Positions 11,035 through 21,228 of a stretch of DNA of 64,000 bases are shown here, piece by piece. Origin of the DNA: Parapristionchus giblindavisi (lineage: Eukaryota > Nematoda > Chromadorea > Rhabditida > Diplogasteridae); the NCBI GenBank assembly GCA_943737045.1, contig CALSFV010000248.1:248001-312000 (forward strand), given 5' to 3'. Under the pieces are notes generated by a model. The model saw nothing but the letters and a program-made list of their open reading frames with translations. It did no database searches and was not told the origin of the DNA. The translations under genes were made by a program, and so were the position numbers. How positions within the stretch are numbered: the stretch's first letter is position 1; every line of letters begins with the position of its first letter.

Positions 11035-12295
11035 TCACTTTTGTGGCCAAAGATAGAAGAGAATGCTGTCATTATGAAGGACGTTGTATCCGGACGGAGC
11101 AGCGCCAGTTGCATACACGATATCTTAATGATCAAAGTATAAATTATTGATTACTTTATCGATTAGTTACCGTCTCCGATGGGTGCACTGTAGGCTTTAA
11201 CGGGAAGGGTGGCACCGCAGACGGGTTTGGTTGGGGCATATCCTTGAGGCATACCACCCTAGATTAATATATATCTTTTTTTTATTCAACGATGCACCCA
11301 AATTGCCGATCATTGGAAGACAATCTAGCATGCTACTAATGTCATCTACTGATTATTGCAAAATTTGTTTTAAATAGCATTAAGAAGCGACATGTGAGTT
11401 TTGCCACATACACCAACCGAATTCATAAAAATTTGTTATGTGATTCAGTTTCAAAAAGAAGTAGTTTACTGCTTGAATTTTCCATCGAACTAACCGTGAA
11501 AGTATGTTTGAATCCTCTTCTATTTGCCACCATTCCAACCAACATCAGAGATTTACCATCTGGATAGTACATTGAGATTACGACACCAGGGACAAAGTAT
11601 CCGAGATAAGATTCAAATCTCATCCCGGTAGGTATGGACAGGTCCTGGGGCCGTGTTCTACCCCAAGTTTAACGTTTTTATCACGGTATCATGATCTCTG
11701 CATACTTGTTCGATAATTGATCAAATATATTTCACTAACCATTGCCACACGCTTTTTGTGCTGCAGCTAGAGTAGCTTTTGAGGCATAGACGATTTTGCC
11801 GACGATTCCTGAACAAAGAAGCGAATTAATGGTAAGGCAAATATAACACCGTATTAAATATTGCAGGGGAAAAACCAGGGTCTTCTAGATAAAACGGAAT
11901 GTTACCTGTTCACAAACTTTTTATTTATTAAGATATCCTCACCTAAATGATTCCTAAAAATAAAATCATCTCTCAAGGTACTCACCGGTGTTTTGGGTTC
12001 GACTGAATCCTTTTCCCCATAGTCGCCTTCTACAGGCATCGGTTCCACAATATCCGGTAACCCGATACACAGAGTTGTAGTACGACCGCATATTGGTGAA
12101 GGCAGAGGCGGGAATAGCGATGGGAGCGGCAGCAACTTTGGGAGCGGCGACAACTTTGGGAGCGGCGACAACTTTGGGAGCGGCGACAACTTTGGGAGGG
12201 ACGACAACGACGGGAGCGACGGCAGGAGTGCTAAAACTAATTTCGTGAATTGGGTAGAGGTGAGAGGTACTGTAAAGAAGGAGAAAAGAGTTCAC
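11035..12295 (-). pseudogene. Secreted-protein family copy A, probably frameshifted
   Basis: Exons by homology: 12295-11986, 11808-11740, 11657-11495, 11258-11171, 11123-11035. Exon 1 carries three KVVAAP repeats plus KVAAAP, then TNMRSYYNSVYRVTGYCG. Exon 2 is GIVGKIVYASKATLAAAQ. The last exons encode MPQGYAPTKPVCGATLPVK and TGAAPSGYNVLHND to a stop at 11035. Splice phases match copies B and C, except that exon 3 lacks one base just before the MRFESY codons and so cannot be joined in frame to exon 2 using the conserved acceptor. Exon 3 also lacks the small intron of the other copies: only 29 bp separate the equivalent sites. Either this is a pseudogene or it uses another acceptor. The start is uncertain, as in copy B. 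Confidence 0.6.
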
Positions 12296-12332
12296 TGTAT
12301 TTGGTCGCTTATGTGTTTAAAAATTTCAATCA

Positions 12333-14219
12333 TCACTTTTGTGGCCAAAGATAGAAGAGAACGCGGTCATTATGACGGACGTTGTATCCGGACGGAGCAG
12401 CGCCAGTTGTATACACGATATCTTAATGATCAAAGAATAAATTATTGATTACTTTATCGAATAGTTACCGTCTCCGATGATTGGACTGTAGGCTTTAACG
12501 GGAAGGGTGGCACCGCAGACAGGTTTGGTTGGGGCATATCCTTGAGGCATGCCACCCTAGATTAATATTGATTATCATGTGATTCGAAGATTTTCGATGA
12601 TGCACCCCAAAATGAAGAAATTTTTGAAGAACCTCAATATATCAATACAATGTTCATTTGCAAAAACAACAACAAAAATGCTATGTGATTCAGTTTTCAA
12701 CTCGAAATACATTACCGATTGAAATTTTCATCGAACATACCGTGAAAGTGTGCTTGAATCCTCTTCCATTTGCAACCATTCCAACCAGCATCAGAAATTT
12801 ACCATCTAAGAGCACGGAGAGATTAAGTCTTACATCTTCAATTTTCTATATATTTGTCTTTCAAATGACACACTGTCCATGGTAATCAAGCATCCAGTGG
12901 ACATAGCTCCTATCACCAGTGAAGTCTCCGAAATGAGATTCAGATCTCATCCTGGTTTGGTATGGACAGCTCCTGGCGCCGTGTTCTACCCAAGTTTAAC
13001 TTTTTTATCACGGCACTAGGATCTCCCCATACTTGTTCGATAATTGGTCCTGGAACCGTGTAAATTCATGTTTTTTATCACAGTACGAGGAAGTGGACAT
13101 ACCTACCCAGAATTTTCCACTTCGGGGACTGAGACCCCCACAGACGTGCATACACGCAAACTTTTCTATTGAGCGTATAAAAATCACTTGTTTTATTTGT
13201 AGAAGAGACTTTCTGTTTTCGCATGGTTCAGAAACTATGTCGATCTCTTTTATATATCACATAGCGCGCGGCGATGGTTAGCCGGGTTAGAGGAGAGAAA
13301 ATCGAGAGGCGGGGCGAGATCTAGCCTTTGAGCGACTTCCGTTCTTTAGCGCACAGCGTCATTTTCTTATGCAATTACATTTTATACGCACAATATGAGG
13401 AATTATTCCCTGGCAAAGTTTCGTTACGCAATTTTTCCCATATAGATAAGTAATTATAAGGGAATATCCGTAATGACACTCTGCGAGGGAATTTTTGTGT
13501 TTATCAATTTTGCTATCAGTGTATTCTTATTGCATTCTTATTTGTTCGATAATTTATCAACTTTATTTTACTAACTAACCATCGCCACAAGCGGCCTGTG
13601 CTGCAGCTAGAGTAGCTTTTGAGGCATAGACGATTTTGCCGACGATTCCTGAACAAAGAAGCGAATTAATGGTAAGGCAAATATAACACCGCATTAAATA
13701 TTCCAATGAAAAACTAGGATTTAAAAATTGTTTCTCAGTGAAATGTTACAGACTATCCCAAGAAATTGCCCTTGGTCTTTTTACAGCTGTGTAATAATTA
13801 AGATACCCTTTCCTAAATCATTATTAAATATACAATGATCTCTCAAGGTACTCACCGGTGTTTTGGGTTCTGCTGAATCCATTTCCCCATAGTCGCTTTC
13901 TACAGGCATCCGTTCCACAATATCCGGTAGTCCGATACGCAGCGTTGTAGTACGACCGCATATTGGTGAAGGCAGAGGCGGGAATAGCGATGGGAGCGGC
14001 AGCAACTTTGGGAGCGGCGACAACTTTGGGAGCGGCGACAACTTTGGGAGCGGCGACAACTTTGGGAGCGGCGACAACTTTGGGAGCGGCGACAACTTTG
14101 GGAGCGGCGACAACTTTGGGAGGGACGACAACGACGGGAGCGACGGCAGGAGTGCTAAAACTAATTTCGTGAATTGGGTAGAGGTGAGAGGTACTGTAAA
14201 GAAGGAGAAAAGAGTTCAC
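12333..14219 (-). CDS. Secreted-protein family copy B, six exons, KVVAAP repeat
   Basis: Exons 14219-13856, 13648-13580, 12985-12917, 12805-12741, 12556-12469, 12421-12333 join in frame to 744 coding bases (247 residues). Exon lengths 69, 69, 65, 88 and 89 are identical to copy C. Exon 1 has six KVVAAP units plus KVAAAP, encoded by an 18-bp minisatellite, before SAFTNMRSYYNAAYRTTGYC. The first Met (14219) gives only a weak hydrophobic start (MNSFLLLYS), unlike copy C. Two acceptor-like sites (CTTTACAG, ATTAGTTTTAG) precede the Ala/Pro-rich part, so the true 5' end may come from splicing or trans-splicing. The start lies 37 bp after the stop of copy C, with no AATAAA between. Function unknown. 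Confidence 0.65.
13169..13393. mobile_element. Tc1/mariner-like MITE in intron 2 of copy B
   Basis: Ends TTGAGCGTATAAAA and TTTTATACGCACAA, flanked by TA on both sides. 225 bp, no ORF. Related copies at 15097, 25042 and 34125. Confidence 0.85.
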
Positions 14220-14256
14220 TGTATTTGGTCGCTTATGTGTTTAAAAATTTCAATCA

Positions 14257-15958
14257 TCACTTTTGTGGCCAAAGATAGAAGAGAACGCGGTCATTATGAC
14301 GGACGTTGTATCCGGACGGAGCAGCGCCAGTTGTATACACGATATCTTAATGATCAAAGAATAAATTATTGATTACTTTATCGAATAGTTACCGTCTCCG
14401 ATGATTGGACTGTAGGCTTTAACGGGAAGGGTGGCACCGCAGACAGGTTTGGTTGGGGCATATCCTTGAGGCATGCCACTCTAGATTATTATTGATTATC
14501 ATGCGATTCGAAGATTTTCGATGATGCACCCCAAAATGAAGAAATTTTTGAAGAACCTCAATATATCAATACAATGTTCATTAGCAAAAACAACAATAAA
14601 AAAATGCTATGTGATTCAGTTTTCAACTCGAAGTACATTACCGATTGAAATTTTCATTGAACTTACCGTGAAAGTGTGCATGAATCCTCTTCCATTTGCA
14701 ACCATTCCAACCAGCATCAGAAATTTACCATCTTAAGAGTACGGAGAGATTAAGTCTTACATCTTCAATTTTCTATATATTTGTCTTTCAAATGACACAC
14801 TGTCCATGGTAATCAAGCATCCAGTGGACATAGCTCCTATCACCAGTGAAGTCTCCGAAATGAGATTCAGATCTCATCCTGGTTTGGTATGGACAGCTCC
14901 TGGCGCCGTGTTCTACCCAAGTTTAACTTTTTTTATCACGGCACCAGGATCTCCCCATACTTGTTCGATAATTGGTCCTGGAACCGGGTAAATTCATGTT
15001 TTTTATCACAGTACGAGGAAGTGGACATACCTACACAGAATTTTCCATTTCGGGGACTCAGACACTCACAGACGTGCTTACACGCAAACTTTTCTATTGA
15101 GCGTATAAAAATCACTTGTTTTATTTGTAGAAGAGATGGTTCAGAAACTATGCCGATCTCTTTTATATATCACATAGCGCGCGGCGAAGGTCAGCCGGGT
15201 TAGGTGAGAGGCAGAGGAGAGACAATCGAGAGGCGGGGCGAGATCTAGCCTTTGAGCGACTTCCGTTCTTTAGCGCACAGTGTCATTTTCTTATGCAATT
15301 ACATTTTATACGCACAATATGAGGAATTATTCCCTGGCAAAGTTTCGTTACGCAATTTTTCCCATATAGATAAGTAATTATTAGGGAATATCCGTAATGA
15401 CACTCTGCGAGGGAATTTTTTCGCTGTGTTTATCAATTTTGCTATCAGTGTATTCTTATTGCATTCTTATTTGTTCGATAATTTATCAACTTTATTTTAC
15501 TAACTAACCATCGCCACAAGCGGCCTGTGCTGCAGCTAGAGTAGCTTTTGAGGCATAGACGATTTTTCCGACGATTCCTGAACAAAGAAGCGAGGTAATC
15601 GGAAGGCAAATATAACACCGCATTAAATATTGCAGGGAAAAAACCAGGGTCTTCTAGATAAAACGGAATGTTTTACCTGTTCACAAACTTTTTATTTATT
15701 AAGATATCCTCACCTAAATGATTCCTAAAAATAAAATCATATATCATGGTACTCACCGGTGTTTTGGGTTCGACTGAATCCTTTTCCCCATAGTCGCCTT
15801 CTACAGGCATCGGTTCCACAATATCCGGTAACCCGATACACAGAGTTGTAGTACGACCGCATATTGGTGAAGGCAGTGGCGGGAATAGGAGCATTCTGCG
15901 CATAAACTCCCACAGCCAATATACCAAGAAGGCAGATGATACGAATAGAGAATATCAT
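14257..15958 (-). CDS. Secreted-protein family copy C, six exons, signal peptide
   Basis: Exons 15958-15757, 15577-15509, 14912-14844, 14731-14667, 14480-14393, 14345-14257 give 582 coding bases and 193 residues, all junctions in phase. Residues 1-20 (MIFSIRIICLLGILAVGVYA) are a strong signal peptide followed by QNAPIPATAF. Seen downstream: TNMRSYYNSVYRVTGYCGTD, CRRRLWGKGFSRTQ, KATLAAAQAACGD, EHGARSCPYQTR, KFLMLVGMVANGRGF, PVCGATLPVKAYSP and a C-terminal NVRHNDRVLFYLWPQK. The cysteines suggest a disulfide-bonded extracellular domain, but I do not recognise the family. It is the only copy with a full 5' end and is probably the parent of the tandem array. The region from intron 2 to the stop is nearly identical to copy B, so the duplication is recent. 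The TTAAG acceptors before exons 4 and 6 are slightly unusual. Confidence 0.78.
15097..15317. mobile_element. Tc1/mariner-like MITE in intron 2 of copy C
   Basis: Same ends and TA flanks as 13169-13393. It was copied with the gene, so the insertion predates the duplication. Confidence 0.85.
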
Positions 15959-16094
15959 GTCGATGTGTGTGTCTTTGATCAAACTGATCGTTCGTCTTTA
16001 AGGGGAATCCTTCCACGTTAAACAAACGCTTATGCCATTATTTCTGCTATATTCATTCAGTTAATGTATGTCTAGACGACACGATAGTTTGTTA

Positions 16095-16400
16095 CTTTGA
16101 TTCTTTCTATGAGATATGAGATGAGAGATAATATCAATGTATCGTCCAATAGAGGAACCATTATGTTCCACCAAGAGAACAGATTCCCTACGAGCGTTTC
16201 ATTGGACGATCAACGTTACGCTTTCACTTCACTGTTGCATTTCACTAATCTAATCGGCACTATGTCGAATAAGTTCCGATGAACAATAACAGACTGGATG
16301 ATAACCATTTGCATATGAGAGACAAGCGCTAATGAATAGACAAAGTATACAAATGGTTATCATTCAGTCGGGTATTATTCATCGGTTCTCATTCGACCTA
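16095..16400. repeat. Two small hairpin repeats upstream of copy C
   Basis: CGTCCAAT/ATTGGACG flanks about 16146-16212. A second hairpin at about 16290-16372 is formed by GATGATAACCATTTGCATA and its inverse; the same hairpin is at about 22225-22310. Otherwise non-coding. Confidence 0.6.
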
Positions 16401-16963
16401 GTGCCCCTTCTCGAACGGTGATCGAATAAGTTTCACGCCTAAAGTAAATGATTCAAGAGCATTCTACAATTAATGAGTTTGACGATTCACGAGTTAATTT
16501 ATAGTTGTTTATGTTAGTCTTTTCTGAATATGCCATTTGTCAAAACCAAGTTTCATATGCGGACGTTTTCCTGCAAAGAGATAAATTTTCTCAGATGCGA
16601 AAGGATAGAGATCTTGTGGATAAGAAGTTCCCCTGTTTTTTGCCCCCTCTTCATATAATATGCCGACAAGATAAACATTATTACTATAGTAGCGTATCAT
16701 TATGGAATTATTCCCTCATAGGGGTCAAATTCCCCTTATTTATAAGGGAAGAATTCAGTGATGAGACATTGCTAGGGAATTATTCCCGTTTTCTAGATAA
16801 CTGATTTTTCTGTGGGTGTATTAATTATTTGTGAATTAACGTAATAATTCCTTGAAATTCTCGAATTCACAATCTATTATAAATCGAGGATTAAAATCGT
16901 CCCCCTTTCCAGCAAAATATCGTTAAAAACAAGGAAGTAATGCAATCGTATCAATGCATTTCT
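16401..16963. other. Intergenic, AT-rich
   Basis: No supported feature; the 99-codon ORF at 16505 has no splice or homology support. Confidence 0.5.
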
Positions 16964-17078
16964 TTAAAGGGAGAGGGATCACAATGGCCTCTGCATACAC
17001 TATTTCTTTGTTCTCTAACAACGAGAGAGCGTAGACCGTTGAAGAGATCGTTGACAAAGGTGTCAGCCCTTTTAATGT
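16964..17078. repeat. MITE, TTTAAAGGGAGCG family
   Basis: TTTAAAGGGAG at one end, CCCTTTTAA at the other, internal TTCTCTAACAACGAGAGAGC. Other copies at 26189, 40048, 50829 and 60786. Confidence 0.7.
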
Positions 17079-17171
17079 TTTACATGATGGATATAAATTT
17101 TTAGTATCGCCGTTCTTCCACGTCTCACCATTGTATCTGTCGGCAAAGTCGTTTCGAACGATTTGTCAAGG

Positions 17172-17283
17172 AACACTCCGCGCTAATAATACTCTCCGCA
17201 TCGACAATATTCTCTCGTAGACAAAGGAAGCGAGTAAGCATTGTCAGAGCGGAGAGTTTCAAATTAGGTCGCGGTCTGCATTT
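17172..17283. repeat. Hairpin MITE, AGCTAATTT family
   Basis: A hairpin around ACTCTCCGC and GCGGAGAGTTTCAAATTAG with a central CTCTCGTAGACAAAG. One of about a dozen copies in the window. Confidence 0.65.
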
Positions 17284-17668
17284 AACTATTCGCTCCATTT
17301 GACTACACAAACGTTTTGAAGACTTAATGAAGAGTAGAAGTAGCATCTATTGACAATAATTTTACACTATAACATGCTCTAGTTTTGTACATATGTTCAA
17401 ATTCCTGATCACAAGATCAGATAAACATATTCAGCAGCTAACTTTTCTACAACTCCATCTCTGTCGCTTGGTCAAAACCACCGAATGACCTTTACCAAAA
17501 GATGATGCAGTTTCACTCAAAAAATCTTACACCGCTGGTACCATAGAGAGAAAACTCTCTTTGCCTGATCCTCTCGTTTCTCTCACTCTCTGATCATTTT
17601 CTAACTTGATCTAACTGTTCAGTTTTCGTACACTTAACACCGCTACGCACCATCCCCAACCTCTCGAC

Positions 17669-17676
17669 TATAAAAG
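17669..17676 (+). promoter_or_regulatory. TATA box of collagen copy 1
   Basis: TATAAAAG lies 42 bp before the ATG. The surrounding promoter (CTAACTTGATCTAACTGTTC and ACCTCTCGAC) is shared with collagen copy 3, where TATAAAAG sits at the same distance. Confidence 0.75.
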
Positions 17677-17710
17677 TGCCTCCCTTCGTCTCATTCATCA
17701 GCTTCCAGTC

Positions 17711-18697
17711 ATGGACTCCGAGTCAGCTCATAAGATTAAGGCGTACCGCGTTGTCGGCTATGCTGCCGTCACTTTCTCCGCAGTCGCTGTTCTTTCCATC
17801 GCCGTGACTCTTCCCATGGTGTACAACTATGTTCACCAAATGAGAAGAACCACCATCCACGAGCTCCAGGCTTGCAAGGTACCGTAACCAATTCTATTTT
17901 GAGATACAGTAATCCATTGTGCAGAAACCATTTCTTTCCTTGATACAGTAATTCAAGATGCATTGACCTAATGATTCATTATTCAGGGACACGCCAAGGG
18001 AGTCTGGACTGACGTCTTCGCCATGAAGGCTCTTCCTTCTCATAACAGAACCGCTCGTCAGGCTTACTGGGAGGAAGCTCAGTGCAACGGATGTTGCCTT
18101 CCCGGACCCGCAGGACCTCAGGGAGCCCCTGGACGCGCTGGAACTCCAGGACACCCCGGAGCTCCTGGACAGCCTGGAAATCCTGGACGTCCCCCAAGCA
18201 CCCCTTGTGAGCCCCTTACTCCTCCTCCTTGCCAGCCTTGCCCCGCAGGACGCCCTGGAGCTCCCGGAGCCCCTGGAGCCCCCGGAAACGACGGAAGACC
18301 CGGAGCCCCCGGACAGAAGGGAGCTGATGGATTCCCCGGAGAGCCCGGAAGTCGTGGAAACAACGGAGGAGCTGGACGACCCGGAAACGACGGAAGACCC
18401 GGAGCTCCCGGAAAGTCCGCTCAAGGAGGCCGTCCCATCCCCGGACCCAATGGACAACCCGGACGCCCCGGATCTCAGGGACCTCAGGGACCCGCTGGAC
18501 GCCCTGGAAACGACGGACGCCCCGGAAACGACGGACGTCCTGGAAACAGCGGAGCTCCCGGAGCTCCCGGAAACGATGGAGCCCCCGGTCAGCCCGGTCG
18601 CGACGGAAACTCCGGAGGATCTGGAGAGCGCGGTATCTGCCCCAAATACTGCGCCCTCGACGGAGGCATCTTCTTCGAGGATGGAACTCGTCGTTAA
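17711..18697 (+). CDS. Cuticle collagen, copy 1
   Basis: Exon 1 17711-17878 and exon 2 17987-18697 join in phase 0 at AAG|GGA, 292 residues. The N-terminal nematode cuticle collagen domain has a membrane-type hydrophobic stretch (about residues 13-40, VVGYAAVTFSAVAVLSIAV). A furin/BLI-4-type site RTAR is at 77-80 before QAYWEEAQ. Cysteine pairs (CNGCC, PCEP, CQPC) separate Gly-X-Y blocks, and the C-terminus GICPKYCALDGGIFFEDG matches the tail of many C. elegans COL proteins. The product would be secreted, cleaved, trimerised and cross-linked into the cuticle. Long ORFs in other frames reflect the repetitive GGA-CCX codons. A poly(A) signal lies at 18742. It is convergent with copy 2. Confidence 0.96.
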
Positions 18698-18741
18698 ACT
18701 ACGAATATTTTTTACCGAAATCGCTTTATTTCGATCTCACA

Positions 18742-18747
18742 AATAAA
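18742..18747 (+). terminator. Poly(A) signal of collagen copy 1
   Basis: AATAAA 45 bp after the stop codon; the same 3' flank follows copies 2 and 3. Confidence 0.7.
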
Positions 18748-19877
18748 TCACGCATTTTCATATTCTTGCTTGATATGCATACTATACGAAAAATCATCTT
18801 CTGTGCCCAACGACATAAGCAAAGTCAATATAAGCATTTGTTTATCAATTTTTCAAATCAGCAATTTCTACAAGTAGGGTGGGAAATTAGATAAGGAAAC
18901 GCAGAAGGGCCTAAAATCCACACTCTCCAAAAATATAACCTAAATAGGCCGTCACAGGAGGTTCAACACGATTCCTCTTTCCTTAAAAATAGAAATTCGG
19001 CGGTATAAAATAAGCAAATGTCCCAAAGTTCAAAACGTAGTCCCATTGTTCATAAGGCAGGAACCACCCAACTTCCGTGCTATGATGCCTAATCCCCCAT
19101 AAGAGTTGCCATTCACGACGGGCTTACCGCATACACGCTGGAAAAGTTAGCAAGTTCAAAATCCCTAAATCAAAGTTGAAAAATGAGATGAGAGAGTATT
19201 TTGAATATAAATTATTTAGTTGTAGCATAAGCGGGTATTCTGATCCGGTTCCGATCGGTTTTTCGATTTTTAAAGAGAGAGAGAGACCAAAGGTTAGTAG
19301 GTTGTTCATGATTGCAACAGTAGGCGAGTCTTTGTCTTCCAAAATCTGGCGTCTGCAACGGAAATGATCGAGTCATAGATAAAGAAAGAAAGAAAGAAAG
19401 GGACTAAGAAATGGGTTGTGTTGTAAACTTTTTAAAGAAATAACCATAATTAATCTAAAACGATCCAGTCTTTCGGCCCCCTGTTTCACCGATAGTTAAT
19501 TTGTTCATTTTATGAGCCAAGTGAACTGTGTGCAGTACTCCGGCAAATGATTTTCCAATGCTTCACGGGCTTTCAGCTATTACACTTTACCATCACTTGT
19601 GTTGTTCGAATTATCGTCGTTGTCTGTCATGTAATTCTATGTATCGCTCTCATTCGTGAACTTGTTTTGATCACATTGATCTTTGAACTTTGGTCTTTTG
19701 ATCACATTGAACTATTTCTTCTTCTCTGTAATTGTTCTTTTCGATTTTTTTTGTTCGTTCTTGAATGACTGTTCTTGCACTTGCATGCGATTGCTGAGCC
19801 AGGCACTACCATCGGCATAAATGAAATCTGATACAATGTACATGCAAAACAACCAAAGAATGAGAATGGTATTGATA
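18748..19877. other. Intergenic between convergent collagens
   Basis: Non-coding, with an (AAAG)n microsatellite near 19380 and TTGATC-type runs near 19667-19710. No supported gene. Confidence 0.5.
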
Positions 19878-20160
19878 ATGTTTATAGCAACGATCGTTTA
19901 GATGGTAGGGAGGCTGGTATCGATTTATTTGTGAGATCTATAATTGACACGCCTCAGCATAGCATTAATTATTGAAAAAAACGTCTCGCGCTATGGGGCG
20001 TCAAATTGATATTATTTCAGTTCTTTGTGCAATATCTCGATGATTTGTCGTCGTTATGCACTTCAACATTACATTTTATTAATTCCGTATTTTCTATTCA
20101 AATTCAATTGTTGTTTTTTTCAGGTTTTTTACCATTTTTTTTTCTGTCTGTCTTCGCTAT
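19878..20160 (+). repeat. 3' flank unit shared by collagen copies 2 and 3
   Basis: GAGGCTGGTATCGATTTATT, CTATGGGGCGTCA and CAATATCTCGATGATTTGTC recur at 22611-22910 at the same distance from copy 3. Part of it (GTTTATAGTAGC, GGGGCGTCAC) is also an independent repeat at 21720 and 22040. Confidence 0.75.
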
Positions 20161-20192
20161 GTACAACAATCACATTCTGAGTGAAATATCAA

Positions 20193-20198
20193 TTTATT
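20193..20198 (-). terminator. Poly(A) signal of collagen copy 2
   Basis: AATAAA on the minus strand, 44 bp past the stop. Confidence 0.65.
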
Positions 20199-20241
20199 TG
20201 TGAGATCGAAATAAAGCGATTTCGGTAAAAATATTCGTAGT

Positions 20242-21228
20242 TTAACGACGAGTTCCATCCTCGAAGAAGATTCCTCCGTCGAGGGCGCAGTACTTGGGGC
20301 AGATACCGCGCTCTCCAGATCCTCCGGAGTTTCCGTCGCGACCGGGCTGACCGGGGGCTCCATCGTTTCCGGGAGCTCCGGGAGCTCCGCTGTTTCCGGG
20401 ACGTCCGTCGTTTCCGGGGCGTCCGTCGTTTCCAGGGCGTCCAGCGGGTCCCTGAGGTCCCTGAGATCCGGGGCGTCCGGGTTGTCCATTGGGTCCGGGG
20501 ATGGGACGGCCTCCTTGAGCGGATTTTCCGGGAGATCCGGGTCTTCCGTCGTTTCCGGGTCGTCCAGCTCCTCCGTTGTTTCCACGGCTTCCTGGCTCTC
20601 CGGGGAATCCATCAGCTCCCTTCTGTCCAGGGGCTCCGGGTCTGCCATCGTTTCCAGCGGGTCCAGGGGCTCCGGGAGCTCCAGGGCGTCCTGCGGGGCA
20701 AGGCTGGCAAGGAGGAGGAGTAAGGGGCTCACAAGGGGTGCTTGGGGGACGTCCAGGATTTCCAGGCTGTCCAGGAGCTCCAGGGTGTCCGGGAGTTCCA
20801 GCGCGTCCAGGAGCTCCCTGAGGTCCGGCGGGTCCGGGAAGGCAGCATCCGTTGCACTGAGCTTCCTCCCAGTAAGCCTGACGGGCGGTTCTGTTATGAG
20901 AAGGAAGAGCCTTCATGGCGAAGACTTCAGTCCAGACTCCCTTGGCGTGTCCCTGAATAATGAATCATTAGGTCAATGCATCTTGAATTACTGTATCAAG
21001 GAAAGAAATGGTTTCTGCACAATGGATTACTGTATCTCAAAATAGAATTGGTTACGGTACCTTGCAAGCCTGGAGCTCGTGGATGGTGGTTCTTCTCATT
21101 TGGTGAACATAGTTGTACACCATGGGAAGAGTCACGGCGATGGAAAGAACAGCGACTGCGGAGAAAGTGACGGCAGCATAGCCGACAACGCGGTACGCCT
21201 TAATCTTATGAGCTGACTCGGAGTCCAT
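20242..21228 (-). CDS. Cuticle collagen, copy 2
   Basis: Exon 1 21228-21061 and exon 2 20952-20242, 292 residues, same architecture as copy 1: transmembrane-type N domain, RTAR processing site, Cys-flanked Gly-X-Y blocks, GICPKYCALDGG tail. It differs from copy 1 by few residues, for example GPAGND for GAPGND in the second collagen block. The longer ORF reaching 21381 only extends into the promoter; the conserved start MDSESAHKIK is used. The promoter lost two bases of the TATA box: ACTAAAAG replaces ACTATAAAAG, so expression may differ from the other copies. Confidence 0.95.

Noticed and set aside
13963..14172. Plus-strand ORF with LGAATT repeats
   Set aside because: Antisense of the KVVAAP minisatellite in copy B.
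18207..18746. 179-codon ORF overlapping collagen copy 1 (and its equals at 20157-20732 and 22908-23399)
   Set aside because: A +1-frame shadow of Gly-X-Y codons; it lacks the collagen N domain and conserved frame use.
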